A stretch of DNA of 14,709 nt from Bdellovibrionaceae bacterium UBA2351. Lineage in GTDB: Bacteria > Bdellovibrionota > Bdellovibrionia > Bdellovibrionales > Bdellovibrionaceae. The translations under genes and the position numbers were made by a program. The stretch covers positions 1 to 14,709 of the forward strand of contig DDTZ01000196.1 of assembly GCA_002344565.1 (NCBI GenBank), written 5' to 3'. The notes below the pieces were generated by a model. The model did not search any database. It saw only the letters and a program-made list of their open reading frames with translations, and had not been told where the DNA came from. Shown piece after piece: positions 1 through 7,413 of the stretch (the first letter of the stretch is position 1; each line of letters begins with the position of its first letter).

Positions 1-231
1 CAAACCACTATCCTTAACCGCTTCCAAAATCGCTTTCTTATTTAAAAATGGCACACTGACTTTTTTAAGTTTTTCAAGATCATCAGCGCTTCCTTGCTTA
101 AAAGTTACCAAATCATAAAGGAAGTATTCCGATTTTGTTGAAACCTCAACGTCGGCAACCAGACTCAATTCGGCTTGAGCCTGTACAAAATATGGAACTA
201 AAATTAAAACTAAAATTAAAAACTTATTCAT
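1..231 (-). CDS. flgA: FlgA, flagellar P-ring assembly chaperone (N-terminal part only)
   Basis: Seventy-seven codons are visible, running off the left edge. The protein begins MNKFLILVLILVPYFVQAQA, a clear Sec signal peptide (short basic start, Leu/Ile/Val core, AQA cleavage site). An export-type beta-rich start (AELSLVADVEVS) and a segment around YDLVTFKQGSADDLEKL follow. FlgA is the periplasmic chaperone for P-ring protein FlgI. The family call rests mainly on context: it sits directly behind flgF and flgG, where flgA-flgH-flgI is the usual order in Bdellovibrio and other deltaproteobacterial-type operons. Its ATG shares one base with the flgG stop (TAATG), so it is probably translationally coupled. 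The conserved C-terminal SAF domain lies outside the window, so the identity cannot be confirmed by motif here. Confidence 0.75.
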   Translation of the reverse strand, partial: MNKFLILVLILVPYFVQAQAELSLVADVEVSTKSEYFLYDLVTFKQGSADDLEKLKKVSVPFLNKKAILEAVKDSGL

Positions 232-1016
232 TATCTTAAATTATTTGTTGATTGTAACATTTGATCACTCGCTTGAATTACTTTCGAATTCGTCTCATAT
301 GCACGTTGCGCAGTGATCATACCTACCATTTCATCGACGATATTTACGTTACTTGTTTCCAGCTGGCCTTGTGACAAGTAGCCTGAACCGTTTAGACCTG
401 GGCGATTTGTGATCGCTTGGCCACTTGACGGTGTCTGCGTAAATAGATTTCTTCCTACTGATTTTAAACCGGCTGGATTAATAAAAGTGACAATATCAAT
501 TTGACCAATCGTTTGAGGTTGATCGCCTAGGCCTTGGATTACTTTAACTTCACCATTAGCCCCGATTTCAATGCCTTGGATATTTGGAGGAATTGTAATT
601 TCTGGTTGCAACAAGTTACCATTTTTATCGACGACTTTACCTTCAGCATCTTTCTTGAAAGCGCCATCACGCGTGTAACCGACTTGTCCGTCTGGCGTTA
701 GAACTTGAAAGAAACCACTACCTTCAATTTGGATATCTAGAGGGTTCTTTGTAATTACGGCATTGCCATGATCAAAATTTTTCTGAATAGCTGCCGTTTT
801 GACACCTAGACCTGTTTGTACGCCATTCGGTGAAAATGAATTCATTCCTGTCGCTGTACCTGGTTCTTTGGCCGTGTGGTACATTAAATCTTCGAATTCT
901 GCTCTAGACTTTTTAAAACCGTTTGTTGAAACGTTGGCAATATTATTGGCGATCACATCCATATTTGTTTGCTGCGCGGCCATGCCGGTCGCCGCTGTAT
1001 TTAAACTCTTAAGCAT
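231..1016 (-). CDS. flgG: FlgG, flagellar distal rod protein
   Basis: The product is 261 residues, exactly the usual FlgG size. It forms the distal rod of the flagellar basal body, linking the proximal rod to the hook through the P and L rings. The N-terminal rod motif is intact (TGMAAQQTNMDVIANNIANV, then STNGFK), followed by the NPLDIQIEGSGFF core. The C-terminal helix LETSNVNIVDEMVGMITAQR continues into AYETNSKVIQASDQML, the classic FlgG ending used for coiled-coil packing in the rod. The protein is exported by the flagellar type III system, and accordingly no Sec signal is seen. The ATG lies about 7 bases after an AAAGGGG ribosome site that overlaps the flgF stop, and the stop overlaps the flgA start, so the three genes form one operon. 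Confidence 0.96.
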   Translation of the reverse strand: MLKSLNTAATGMAAQQTNMDVIANNIANVSTNGFKKSRAEFEDLMYHTAKEPGTATGMNSFSPNGVQTGLGVKTAAIQKNFDHGNAVITKNPLDIQIEGSGFFQVLTPDGQVGYTRDGAFKKDAEGKVVDKNGNLLQPEITIPPNIQGIEIGANGEVKVIQGLGDQPQTIGQIDIVTFINPAGLKSVGRNLFTQTPSSGQAITNRPGLNGSGYLSQGQLETSNVNIVDEMVGMITAQRAYETNSKVIQASDQMLQSTNNLR

Positions 1017-1026
1017 CTAATCCCCT

Positions 1027-1842
1027 TTAGCTAGTCTTACCAACAATGTTTACTAATTTGTCATTCATAGAATCGTAGGCGCTGATGGCCTTTTGCGTGC
1101 TTTCAAATATACGTTGAGTCTTAATCATGTCTGTCATTTCTTGGACGACATTTACGTTGCTGCCCTCAACGAAACCGGCTTTAACTGATGGATTAGGACG
1201 CGCGATAATTTCTGGATTATGTCCCTTTTTGAAACCGTAAAGTGAATTACCAATTTTTTCTAGACCATCTTTATCTGCCACATTCACTACCGAGATACGT
1301 GCAATCAGTTGTGTGCCGTTAAAAATATCCCCTTGATCATTCACCGTTAAAGGCTCAGATCCATTTAAGGTAATAGAACGTGCGTCCGGATTGGCACCAT
1401 CTCCGCCACTGGCTAGGACAAAATGACCTTCCTTTGTTACCAGCTTACCATTGCCATCCATTGTAAAATTACCAGCGCGAGTTAATTTGACTCCCTCTGG
1501 TGTTGCAATTTCGAAAAAGCCATCGCCGTCAATTGCGATATCTAATGGATTTCCCGTATGTTTTAATGTACCTTGGGAGTGATCCGTGAATGTACCTTTA
1601 GCATCGACGAAACTTTTATCGCCACCTTGCATATCGTAAAAACTTTCAATACTTGCAGGAATTCGGGGAACAGGCATTCCCGTTTGTTCTTTTTCATTTG
1701 CCGATAGGTACTCATTAAATACCTGTGCGTCCCTTTTGAAACCAGGCGTGTTTACGTTCGCAATGTTATTGGCGATCGTATCCATTTGCAGACTTTGCGC
1801 CATAGCTCCACTTAGGGCAGTATAAATTCCTTTTACACTCAT
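1027..1842 (-). CDS. flgF: FlgF, flagellar proximal rod protein
   Basis: The product is 271 residues from the ATG at 1842. It is a paralogue of FlgG and forms part of the proximal rod. It shows the rod/hook N-terminal motif (SLQMDTIANNIANVNTPGFK), a GNPLDIAIDGDGFFEI core and the C-terminal EGSNVNVVQEMTDMIKTQR helix. The frame stays open upstream to 1950, but the start at 1842 is chosen for three reasons. It gives the canonical MSVKGIYTALSGAMAQ N terminus, it is preceded by a strong GGAAGGAG ribosome site, and the upstream extension would contain the candidate sigma-54 promoter. The name FlgF rather than a second FlgG rests on gene order in front of flgG and on lower similarity to the FlgG consensus. 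It ends 10 bases before flgG. Confidence 0.92.
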   Translation of the reverse strand: MSVKGIYTALSGAMAQSLQMDTIANNIANVNTPGFKRDAQVFNEYLSANEKEQTGMPVPRIPASIESFYDMQGGDKSFVDAKGTFTDHSQGTLKHTGNPLDIAIDGDGFFEIATPEGVKLTRAGNFTMDGNGKLVTKEGHFVLASGGDGANPDARSITLNGSEPLTVNDQGDIFNGTQLIARISVVNVADKDGLEKIGNSLYGFKKGHNPEIIARPNPSVKAGFVEGSNVNVVQEMTDMIKTQRIFESTQKAISAYDSMNDKLVNIVGKTS

Positions 1843-1900
1843 TAAGACTCCTTCCTGGTGTCCTTTGTCGTGCATACTTCTATGCCTAACACTAAAAATA

Positions 1901-1915
1901 GCAATCACAAGGCCA
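1901..1915 (-). promoter_or_regulatory. Candidate sigma-54 promoter of the flgF-flgG-flgA operon
   Basis: Read on the minus strand, the site is TGGCCTTGTGATTGC. The -24 TGGC and -12 TTGC elements are both exact matches to the sigma-54 consensus, and the invariant GG and GC have the required 10-base spacing. Initiation would fall near position 1889, giving a leader of roughly 47 bases before the flgF ATG at 1842. Rod and hook genes are sigma-54 dependent in several flagellated proteobacteria, so the placement makes sense biologically. No activator-binding site was identified. Confidence 0.6.
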
Positions 1916-2080
1916 CATGGACTATTGTCGCACAACAGACCATCAAGCACGGCTATAGACGAATTTAAAGTAAGACAACGAAATTCCTTATTTAGGTTAT
2001 TACTATTATTTTGACGATTTTGATCTAGACCGCCAAACGAATGACTCTAGCTTTTAGCAAAAACTCCACTACTATTAATA

Positions 2081-3016
2081 ATGATGAAGATATTGATATC
2101 CTTGTTTATTGCCGTTAGTGCTTGGTCTGCGGTTCCAGAAAAATCGACGCCTACCCTCACTTCAAGCGAAACACTAAAAGAGCGACTAAAAAAATTAAGT
2201 CTGAATGAAGACGAATCAAAAACTCATAATTTAGTTTTTGATCTTCCCGTTACCTACAATCAACAAGTCGCTAAATGGGTTCAGTATTTTCAAACTAAAG
2301 GCAGCAAATGGTTTCGCGAATACCTTGAGCGCTCTTCAAAGTATTTACCATTTATTCAAAATGAATTAGCTAAAGCACATTTACCTTTAGATTTAGCATT
2401 CATGGTAATGATAGAATCTGGATTTTCAACATCGGCAACGAGCACGGCAAATGCCGTCGGCCCATGGCAATTCATTGAAGGTACGGCGGCACGATATGGT
2501 TTAAGAAAACATTGGTGGCTAGATGAACGCCGTGATTTCCGCAAAAGCACGAAAGCCGCAATCAAATACATCAAGGATCTACATTCCGAGTTCGGCTCTT
2601 GGTATTTAGTCGCCGCTAGCTATAATATGGGTGAAAATGGTCTACGTCGCCAGATTCAAAAACATCAAACCAGCGACTATTGGACACTTGTTAGAAAAAA
2701 AGCGCTACCTGAAGAAACTCAGAACTATGTTCCAAAAATTTTGGCTGCGATGCTTATTACAAAGTCTCCGAACCTTTATGGATTCCGCTATCTAGAGCGT
2801 CGTGACCCGTTAGAATATGATTATGTCTCGGTTCCCGGTGGAACAGACTTAGAATCATTGGCTGATGCTTTAGGTGTGACACGTAAATCACTTAAAGAAT
2901 TAAATTCAGAATTATTGGTAAATTATATTCCAAGACAAATAGCATCGCATACTATCCGTGTTCCTTCGGGTGCCGGAAAAATCATTTCTGAATTTTTAGC
3001 TAAAAAATCTAATTAA
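2081..3016 (+). CDS. MltD-like lytic murein transglycosylase
   Basis: This 311-residue exported enzyme cleaves the MurNAc-GlcNAc bond of peptidoglycan with formation of 1,6-anhydro-MurNAc. A signal peptide occupies residues 1 to about 17 (KILISLFIAVSAWSA). The SLT domain spans roughly 85-235. It carries the catalytic Glu112 in MVMIESGF, the GPWQFIEGTAARYGL motif (127-141), AASYNMGENGLRR (178-190) and ETQNYVPKIL (212-221), all typical of MltD-type enzymes. Residues 246-296 (SVPGGTDLESLADALGVTRK to HTIRVPSG) look like one degenerate LysM wall-binding repeat. The E. coli enzyme is longer and has more LysM units. No lipobox is present. The start is at tandem ATG codons without a clear ribosome site, so Met4 (2084) is equally possible in effect. 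In a predator it could act on its own wall or on prey wall; the sequence does not decide. Confidence 0.88.
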   Translation: MMKILISLFIAVSAWSAVPEKSTPTLTSSETLKERLKKLSLNEDESKTHNLVFDLPVTYNQQVAKWVQYFQTKGSKWFREYLERSSKYLPFIQNELAKAHLPLDLAFMVMIESGFSTSATSTANAVGPWQFIEGTAARYGLRKHWWLDERRDFRKSTKAAIKYIKDLHSEFGSWYLVAASYNMGENGLRRQIQKHQTSDYWTLVRKKALPEETQNYVPKILAAMLITKSPNLYGFRYLERRDPLEYDYVSVPGGTDLESLADALGVTRKSLKELNSELLVNYIPRQIASHTIRVPSGAGKIISEFLAKKSN

Positions 3017-3602
3017 CTTTAGATGCTTTTTCGCCTTCGCTCGCATCAAAATTAGGGATACGATTTTGTTCAATCTCCTTTTCCCAGAAATCAAAATAAT
3101 CCTGAGAAAACTCGGAGTCCCAAAAGCGCTTCAGATTCGAAAGAAAAAGCTTTACTTCTTTTTTACGCCCTTCCTTTAGCAGTTCGCTTAGAGCGGACAT
3201 GTCATGGTACGGCGGACCAAACGTACTTAACTGAGGCGAGCCCGGTGTTTTTGCAGCTTCATTAATATGATTGATTGCCGAATCAATTTTCTTCTCTTTT
3301 ACCGCACACGCAGCGAAGGCCATATGGCCATCAAAAATCGCATTACCATAGTTCCAATTCGATGAATAATAAGGCGCTATGGCCAGCAATTCTCCGGCTA
3401 AGCTCTGCATCTTGGGACAATCTTTTGACTTAACAGCCCGCTCTAATCGCTCTGACAACGAATAGAAATAATGAGTTCCTAGTTCTGTACTATGTTCTAC
3501 GAGCTCTTTGTCATTTAAGTTAGAAGCCTTTACCGCGAAGGGATTAGAGTAGCACCCACTTAATGCGACTATCGATAAAACTATAGAAATCAGCTTCTTC
3601 AT
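3009..3602 (-). CDS. Small lipoprotein of unknown function
   Basis: The product is 197 residues from the ATG at 3602. A TTG two codons upstream (3608) is a weaker choice. The signal is KKLISIVLSIVALSGC with lipobox L-S-G-C, giving lipidation at Cys17. Tyr and Ser follow, not Asp, so in enterobacterial terms it would be sent to the outer membrane. The mature part is helical and repeat-like. It includes TPGSPQLSTFGPP (119-131) followed by LSELLKEGRKKEVKLFL (138-154) and FWDSEF. From memory this resembles a family of uncharacterised helical-repeat proteins with a GSPQL..FGP motif, but I cannot name a function. It follows lgt by 24 bases on the same strand, so it is likely co-transcribed with the enzyme that would lipidate it. 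Its stop overlaps the end of the convergent transglycosylase gene by eight bases. Confidence 0.8.
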   Translation of the reverse strand: MKKLISIVLSIVALSGCYSNPFAVKASNLNDKELVEHSTELGTHYFYSLSERLERAVKSKDCPKMQSLAGELLAIAPYYSSNWNYGNAIFDGHMAFAACAVKEKKIDSAINHINEAAKTPGSPQLSTFGPPYHDMSALSELLKEGRKKEVKLFLSNLKRFWDSEFSQDYFDFWEKEIEQNRIPNFDASEGEKASKVN

Positions 3603-3626
3603 ATTCAAAGCTTATACCCGATGCTA

Positions 3627-4376
3627 CTAACTTGTAAAGTTACGGGTTACTTTGTTTCTGTAAAAATACGCAGTAGATATCACGAATAGCGCAGCACTCA
3701 CCCACGTTGACAATGAAAATACAGGTATATTACCTCGAAAATCGTCTCTAAAAAACTCAGTAATACCACGCCCCACACTGTGCAATAACATCCAAAGGTA
3801 AAAGAGTCGCTCTGGATTTTTTTTTAGTATCCGACTATTATGAGCCTCATAATTAAGTAAAATGCCCAATACCGCAAATTCCCATATCGACGAGTAGATT
3901 TGCGTGGGATGCCGTCCGTTGATCGCCCAAGCTAACTGACATGTTTTTCCAAAACAGCAGCCCTCTAGAAAACAACCTATTCGCCCTAACCCATAGACCA
4001 ACGACAAAATAGGAGTGTATATCTGCATATAGAGGTTCAGGTAAACCATCTTGTTTTTCAATTTCAAAAAAAGAAGCCCAAATGCAAAACTCAAAAAAAA
4101 TCCGCCAAAAAAAACAAATCCGCCTTCCCAAAAGTAAATTACTTTAATTGGGTTTTGAATGTAGTAATCCAAATTTTCAAACAAAACATGTGCTAACCGA
4201 GCCCCCACGATGGCGCCAATCACCAAAACAAAAGCTAAATCTAAAGAAAAATTTTCGTCGATACCCAGTTTACGCGAACGAAGCGTCGTTAAAAAAAATG
4301 CTAGACCCATCAGAAACGAAATAACGAAAAAGAAGGTGGGAACTTGAAAAAATCCAAAATCAATTAATGGAAACAT
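3627..4376 (-). CDS. lgt: Lgt, prolipoprotein diacylglyceryl transferase
   Basis: Lgt is the inner-membrane enzyme that moves diacylglycerol from phosphatidylglycerol to the lipobox cysteine, the first step of lipoprotein maturation. The protein has 249 residues and about seven hydrophobic segments. The signature is GRIGCFLEGCCFG (131-143), followed by HPTQIY (156-161) and a C-terminal EFFRDDFRG (207-215) supplying the second conserved arginine. The early GARLAHVLFE and WEGGFVFFGG motifs also fit. It is shorter than E. coli Lgt (about 290). In the signature, Cys135 stands where E. coli has the important Asn146, and Phe replaces His103; such Cys-rich variants are familiar in deltaproteobacterial and other non-gamma Lgt proteins. 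No strong ribosome site precedes the ATG. LspA, the next enzyme of the pathway, is encoded elsewhere in this window. Confidence 0.9.
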   Translation of the reverse strand: MFPLIDFGFFQVPTFFFVISFLMGLAFFLTTLRSRKLGIDENFSLDLAFVLVIGAIVGARLAHVLFENLDYYIQNPIKVIYFWEGGFVFFGGFFLSFAFGLLFLKLKNKMVYLNLYMQIYTPILSLVYGLGRIGCFLEGCCFGKTCQLAWAINGRHPTQIYSSIWEFAVLGILLNYEAHNSRILKKNPERLFYLWMLLHSVGRGITEFFRDDFRGNIPVFSLSTWVSAALFVISTAYFYRNKVTRNFTS

Positions 4377-4492
4377 ATCGTGTTTAGTCTAATATGAACT
4401 CGAAAAAATATCACTAGACCTTCGACTTCTTTTACTGTTTTTTAACGAAAGTCCTCGATTCGAAATTGTGTTTACTATCATAATAATGATGT

Positions 4493-5917
4493 ATGGGTTT
4501 ACATCCAGTTGAAATAGCAAAAGAGCTAAGAAATTTTCCGTTTTTCAAAACGTTCAGTGATGAAATGCTTTTGCAAATTTCTACTATGACTGTAGAAAAA
4601 AATTTCCACGCATCTGACTATATCCTTCGCGAAGGCGAACTTAATACGAAACTATATTTTTTAAGATCCGGGATTGCCGAAATTACTTTAGAAAATGAAG
4701 TCGTCGCCATTTTGCAATCCGTAGGTGATGTCATGGGAGAGATGAGTGTGGTTCTAAAACGACCAGTTACCTCATCCATCATCGCAAAAAATGATGTCAG
4801 CGTATTTGTGATAGACTCAGATCATTTTAGTCATGTACCGCAAAAAGATTTTGATAAATTTACGTCTCTTCTGTACCGAGTCTACTCAACTGTTCTCGCC
4901 GACCGATTGATTCGCACAAACGAAAAAGCCCGCCTGTTCGAAATTGCGAACCGTGAATTATTTGAAGCGCAGGCTAGCCTAGAAAAAGCGGGCGATAAAA
5001 GCGTACTTCTTGTCGATACCGATCGTAAGCAACTAGTTCTAGCAAAAATGGCAGTTGGCAGCTCGGGAGTCCGAATGGATACCGCCTCTGATGTCGAATC
5101 TGCCAAACAGCTACTTCAACTGAATAAGTATGATTTAATTGTATTCGATGACACATGCTCTGATATTGTCGAAGCGATCTCTGATATTAAAAAAGCGGTG
5201 ATGATAACTAGTAAAAAAGTTCAAGAAAATCTTCCTATTTTGAAAAAAAATAAGAAGGTTAATAACTTGATCACACGTGACACCGATGACAAACAGTTAA
5301 CAATTAAAACATTGTTAACGACTCTTTCAAAACTTTTAAACAATGATGTATTCGGCATCGAAAAATACCTTTCTTGGGGCGTCGATATTCAAACCAAAAA
5401 AGTTACCTCGAGCGCCGACCGTCTGAAGCTAAAAGACGATATGGTTGTCTATTTTAAACGTCTGGGAATTCGAAATACGATCCTAGAAAAGATGTATCTA
5501 GTGACCGAAGAACTCCTCATGAATGCAATCTACGACGCACCAACTGATAAAACTGGAAAATCTTTGTTTAATCATCTTCCGAGAAAGACAGAAGTAGTTC
5601 TAGACTCCCATTTACAATCGGTTATTAAGTACGGCTGTGATGGCATCTATTTAGCTGTTTCTGTTACAGATCCTTTTGGTTCACTTACCAGAGACATTAT
5701 TATAAATTATCTAGATAGCTGTTACTCTGGAAATGCGGGATCACTAAACGCAGGTAAAGGCGGAGCCGGCAGAGGCCTGCACCAAATCGTTGAAAATTCA
5801 GATTTAACTATATTTAACGTCAAACCTGGCCAACGAACTGAGGTAATTAGCATTTTCTTTACAGAAACTAATAAAAAAGAACCTAATCCATCATTCCACT
5901 ATTTTTTCAATGCCTAG
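4493..5917 (+). CDS. cNMP-binding / receiver-like / GHKL-ATPase regulatory protein
   Basis: This soluble signalling protein of 474 residues has three recognisable parts. Residues 10-135 form a cyclic-nucleotide-binding domain (YFLRSGIAEI, GDVMGEMSVVLKRPVTSS). A helical linker spans about 137-166. Residues 169-285 are receiver-like: SVLLVDTD supplies the acidic pair and DLIVFDD the candidate phospho-aspartate (Asp219). Residues 310-458 form an RsbW-like GHKL ATPase: EELLMNAIYDAP with Asn344, DPFGSL with Asp393, and GKGGAGRGL (421-429). There is no HisKA dimerisation domain. It may be a serine kinase/anti-sigma-type switch, with nucleotide and phosphate inputs read out through the ATPase, but that is inference. 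The arginine expected in the cNMP phosphate cassette is Val92, and the receiver's lysine after strand 5 is replaced (LITRD). The start lacks a clear ribosome site. Its last 8 bases overlap the next gene. Similar receiver-ATPase proteins are, from memory, found in myxobacteria. Confidence 0.82.
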   Translation: MGLHPVEIAKELRNFPFFKTFSDEMLLQISTMTVEKNFHASDYILREGELNTKLYFLRSGIAEITLENEVVAILQSVGDVMGEMSVVLKRPVTSSIIAKNDVSVFVIDSDHFSHVPQKDFDKFTSLLYRVYSTVLADRLIRTNEKARLFEIANRELFEAQASLEKAGDKSVLLVDTDRKQLVLAKMAVGSSGVRMDTASDVESAKQLLQLNKYDLIVFDDTCSDIVEAISDIKKAVMITSKKVQENLPILKKNKKVNNLITRDTDDKQLTIKTLLTTLSKLLNNDVFGIEKYLSWGVDIQTKKVTSSADRLKLKDDMVVYFKRLGIRNTILEKMYLVTEELLMNAIYDAPTDKTGKSLFNHLPRKTEVVLDSHLQSVIKYGCDGIYLAVSVTDPFGSLTRDIIINYLDSCYSGNAGSLNAGKGGAGRGLHQIVENSDLTIFNVKPGQRTEVISIFFTETNKKEPNPSFHYFFNA

Positions 5918-7085
5918 AAAATACCTATTAATATTATTTGGTTTACTCTACCTTCTTTGCGCTTTCCTGTTTAGCCAACAAACCCAAGACTACAAATCAT
6001 TTATTTGGTTTGTTTTAACCAGCAATTTCATTTGCGGTATTATCGCGATTTTTATCACTGTGATAGTCACTTTGTCTAAGAACGAGGACGGTGCGATTAA
6101 AAACACTGTCCAAACTATACTGGCGATTATTCCTCTCATTCTATTTCACTCCTTCGCGGCAACATTTTTAAGCTTCTTAGCTAACTGGAATGAGTTTAGC
6201 TTGATGACTCCTGAACGGACCTTAAAAAAGGAATTTCCCTGGTCTGAGGTCGCCAACCTAATTATCAAGTACTTTCCGTTTTATTTTCCCTATGTTTTAA
6301 CAAAAATGATTTTGTTCTTTGTTCCAAAATCGTCTTTATATAGCGGTTTTATTCACATACGTGATGCACTTCTGTTGATAGTAACAAGTATTGCTATTCC
6401 GCTTATACTGCTAAAATTAGCAGAAACCTATACGTTCAACCAAAATACGGCATCGTTCTATTGTATTTCATTTTTTTTCTTTATCCCGTGGTCACTCTTT
6501 TTTGGAAGAGATATCTTTGGACACAAAGAAGATAAAGTTCCGCTATTTAAAGCTACGACACAGTTTCCAGTCAAAGTCGTCGAAAAAGGACCTCGGGGTT
6601 GGGGTGCCTTGATCATGGCATTTAGTTTGATATTTATTGCGGTCTCATTTTTTAGTTTCAGCAAAAAATTTGAATTTCGGGTCCTTGAAGCTCTAATATT
6701 CTTCATACCCTTCTTTTCGATTGGTTCTATTTTTTTCCTAATAGGAATAAATATGCAGTGGGCAAAAAAAGAAATTACAATTACTCACGAAGACGTCTCT
6801 GGCCGAGTGCGTATGTTGCTCCCATTCCCCAAGACAATTGAATGGCGTCAACCACTTATAGACTACGCTCATCCCACAAAGGATATTCGATATCATCGGG
6901 GCGATGCCGACAGTGCTGCCTATGCGACATACGAAATTAAAATGAACCTCAAGTTCCAAAGACAAAAAAAGAAATTCAGTCTTGAACCAAATTTAAACGT
7001 AACTTTGTATAAGGCCTATCATCCAGATAACTTGGACCAGGAATTGGCTCAGTATCGGCAGCTGTTTTCCTTCATGGATAAATAG
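5910..7085 (+). CDS. Polytopic membrane protein of unknown function
   Basis: The product is 391 residues with about eight predicted membrane spans, near 5-22, 31-55, 66-90, 118-138, 148-168, 181-199, 231-251 and 258-282. A soluble C-terminal region (about 285-391) follows, rich in Lys/Arg and aromatic residues, starting AKKEITITHEDVSGRVRM and containing KMNLKFQRQKKKFSLEP. That tail could be a small beta-rich (PH-like) domain, a guess from its strand-like pattern only. I do not recognise the family. The ATG lies inside the end of the preceding regulator gene (ATGCCTAG overlap), a strong sign of translational coupling, so the membrane protein is probably a sensor, target or anchor of that regulator. 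No intrinsic terminator is seen behind it; its TAG directly abuts the end of the RND remnant on the other strand. Confidence 0.75.
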   Translation: MPRKYLLILFGLLYLLCAFLFSQQTQDYKSFIWFVLTSNFICGIIAIFITVIVTLSKNEDGAIKNTVQTILAIIPLILFHSFAATFLSFLANWNEFSLMTPERTLKKEFPWSEVANLIIKYFPFYFPYVLTKMILFFVPKSSLYSGFIHIRDALLLIVTSIAIPLILLKLAETYTFNQNTASFYCISFFFFIPWSLFFGRDIFGHKEDKVPLFKATTQFPVKVVEKGPRGWGALIMAFSLIFIAVSFFSFSKKFEFRVLEALIFFIPFFSIGSIFFLIGINMQWAKKEITITHEDVSGRVRMLLPFPKTIEWRQPLIDYAHPTKDIRYHRGDADSAAYATYEIKMNLKFQRQKKKFSLEPNLNVTLYKAYHPDNLDQELAQYRQLFSFMDK

Positions 7086-7320
7086 TTACCCTTCAACTTC
7101 GATTTTTTCATTCGACTCAAATTTTGAAAGTGCTCTATATAAGCAAGGCACCACAAACAATGTGAAGAAAGTTGAAACAAATGTACCACCGATAATTGTC
7201 AATCCCATCGGAGTTCGGGTTTCTTGCCCCATACTATGAGCAGAATCGAATTTTCTTTGCTACACCGATCAACAAAACATTAAAACTCTCTACTAAACCC
7301 GCGGAAGACCCTTCAAGATT
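7086..7320 (-). pseudogene. Decayed RND efflux transporter fragment
   Basis: Reading the minus strand toward 7086, the last 50 or so codons give HSMGQETRTPMGLTIIGG, then TFVSTFFTLFVVPCLY, then RALSKFESNEKIEVEG and a stop. This is the C-terminal end of a resistance-nodulation-division (AcrB/CusA-type) inner-membrane pump. Just upstream, in another frame, is FNVLLIGVAKK. Adding one A to the four-base A run (7251-7254) turns the continuation into KKNSILLI, the RND KNSILLV motif. About 70 to 80 residues normally separate the two motifs, so there is an internal deletion as well as a frameshift. No start codon or upstream domains remain. The stretch from here to 7373 shows nothing else I can name. 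Confidence 0.8.
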
Positions 7321-7373
7321 GAATGACAAGATCTAAAATGATTCTTCTAAATTTCGAAGTTCATTTAATTATA

Positions 7374-7413
7374 AAAAAATAAAAAAGCCCAGTTGGGAGC
7401 TCCAACTAGGCCT
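7374..7413 (-). terminator. Rho-independent terminator of ileS-lspA
   Basis: On the minus strand a 12-pair stem, AGGCCTAGTTGG with CCAACTGGGCTT (two G-T wobbles), closes a five-base AGCTC loop. It runs straight into TTTTTTATTTTTTT. It lies 28 bases after the lspA stop. The opposite strand has only a short T stretch after the stem, so the terminator is directed at the minus-strand operon. Confidence 0.92.

Noticed and set aside
904..1800. Repeated sequence (TTATTGGCGATC) in flgG and flgF
   Set aside because: It encodes the shared IANNIAN rod motif of two paralogous genes, so it is not a mobile or structural repeat.
1872..1885. GCATA-CTTC-TATGC inverted repeat in the flgF leader
   Set aside because: A five-pair AT-rich stem is too weak to call a regulatory element without conservation data.
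1843..1950. N-terminal extension of flgF (36 extra residues)
   Set aside because: It would contain the sigma-54 promoter, lacks family similarity, and the internal ATG at 1842 has a strong ribosome site.
3853..4131. Second minus-strand frame of 92 residues inside lgt
   Set aside because: It is a frame-shifted shadow. The lgt frame is intact over its full length with all family motifs, so no frameshift is needed.
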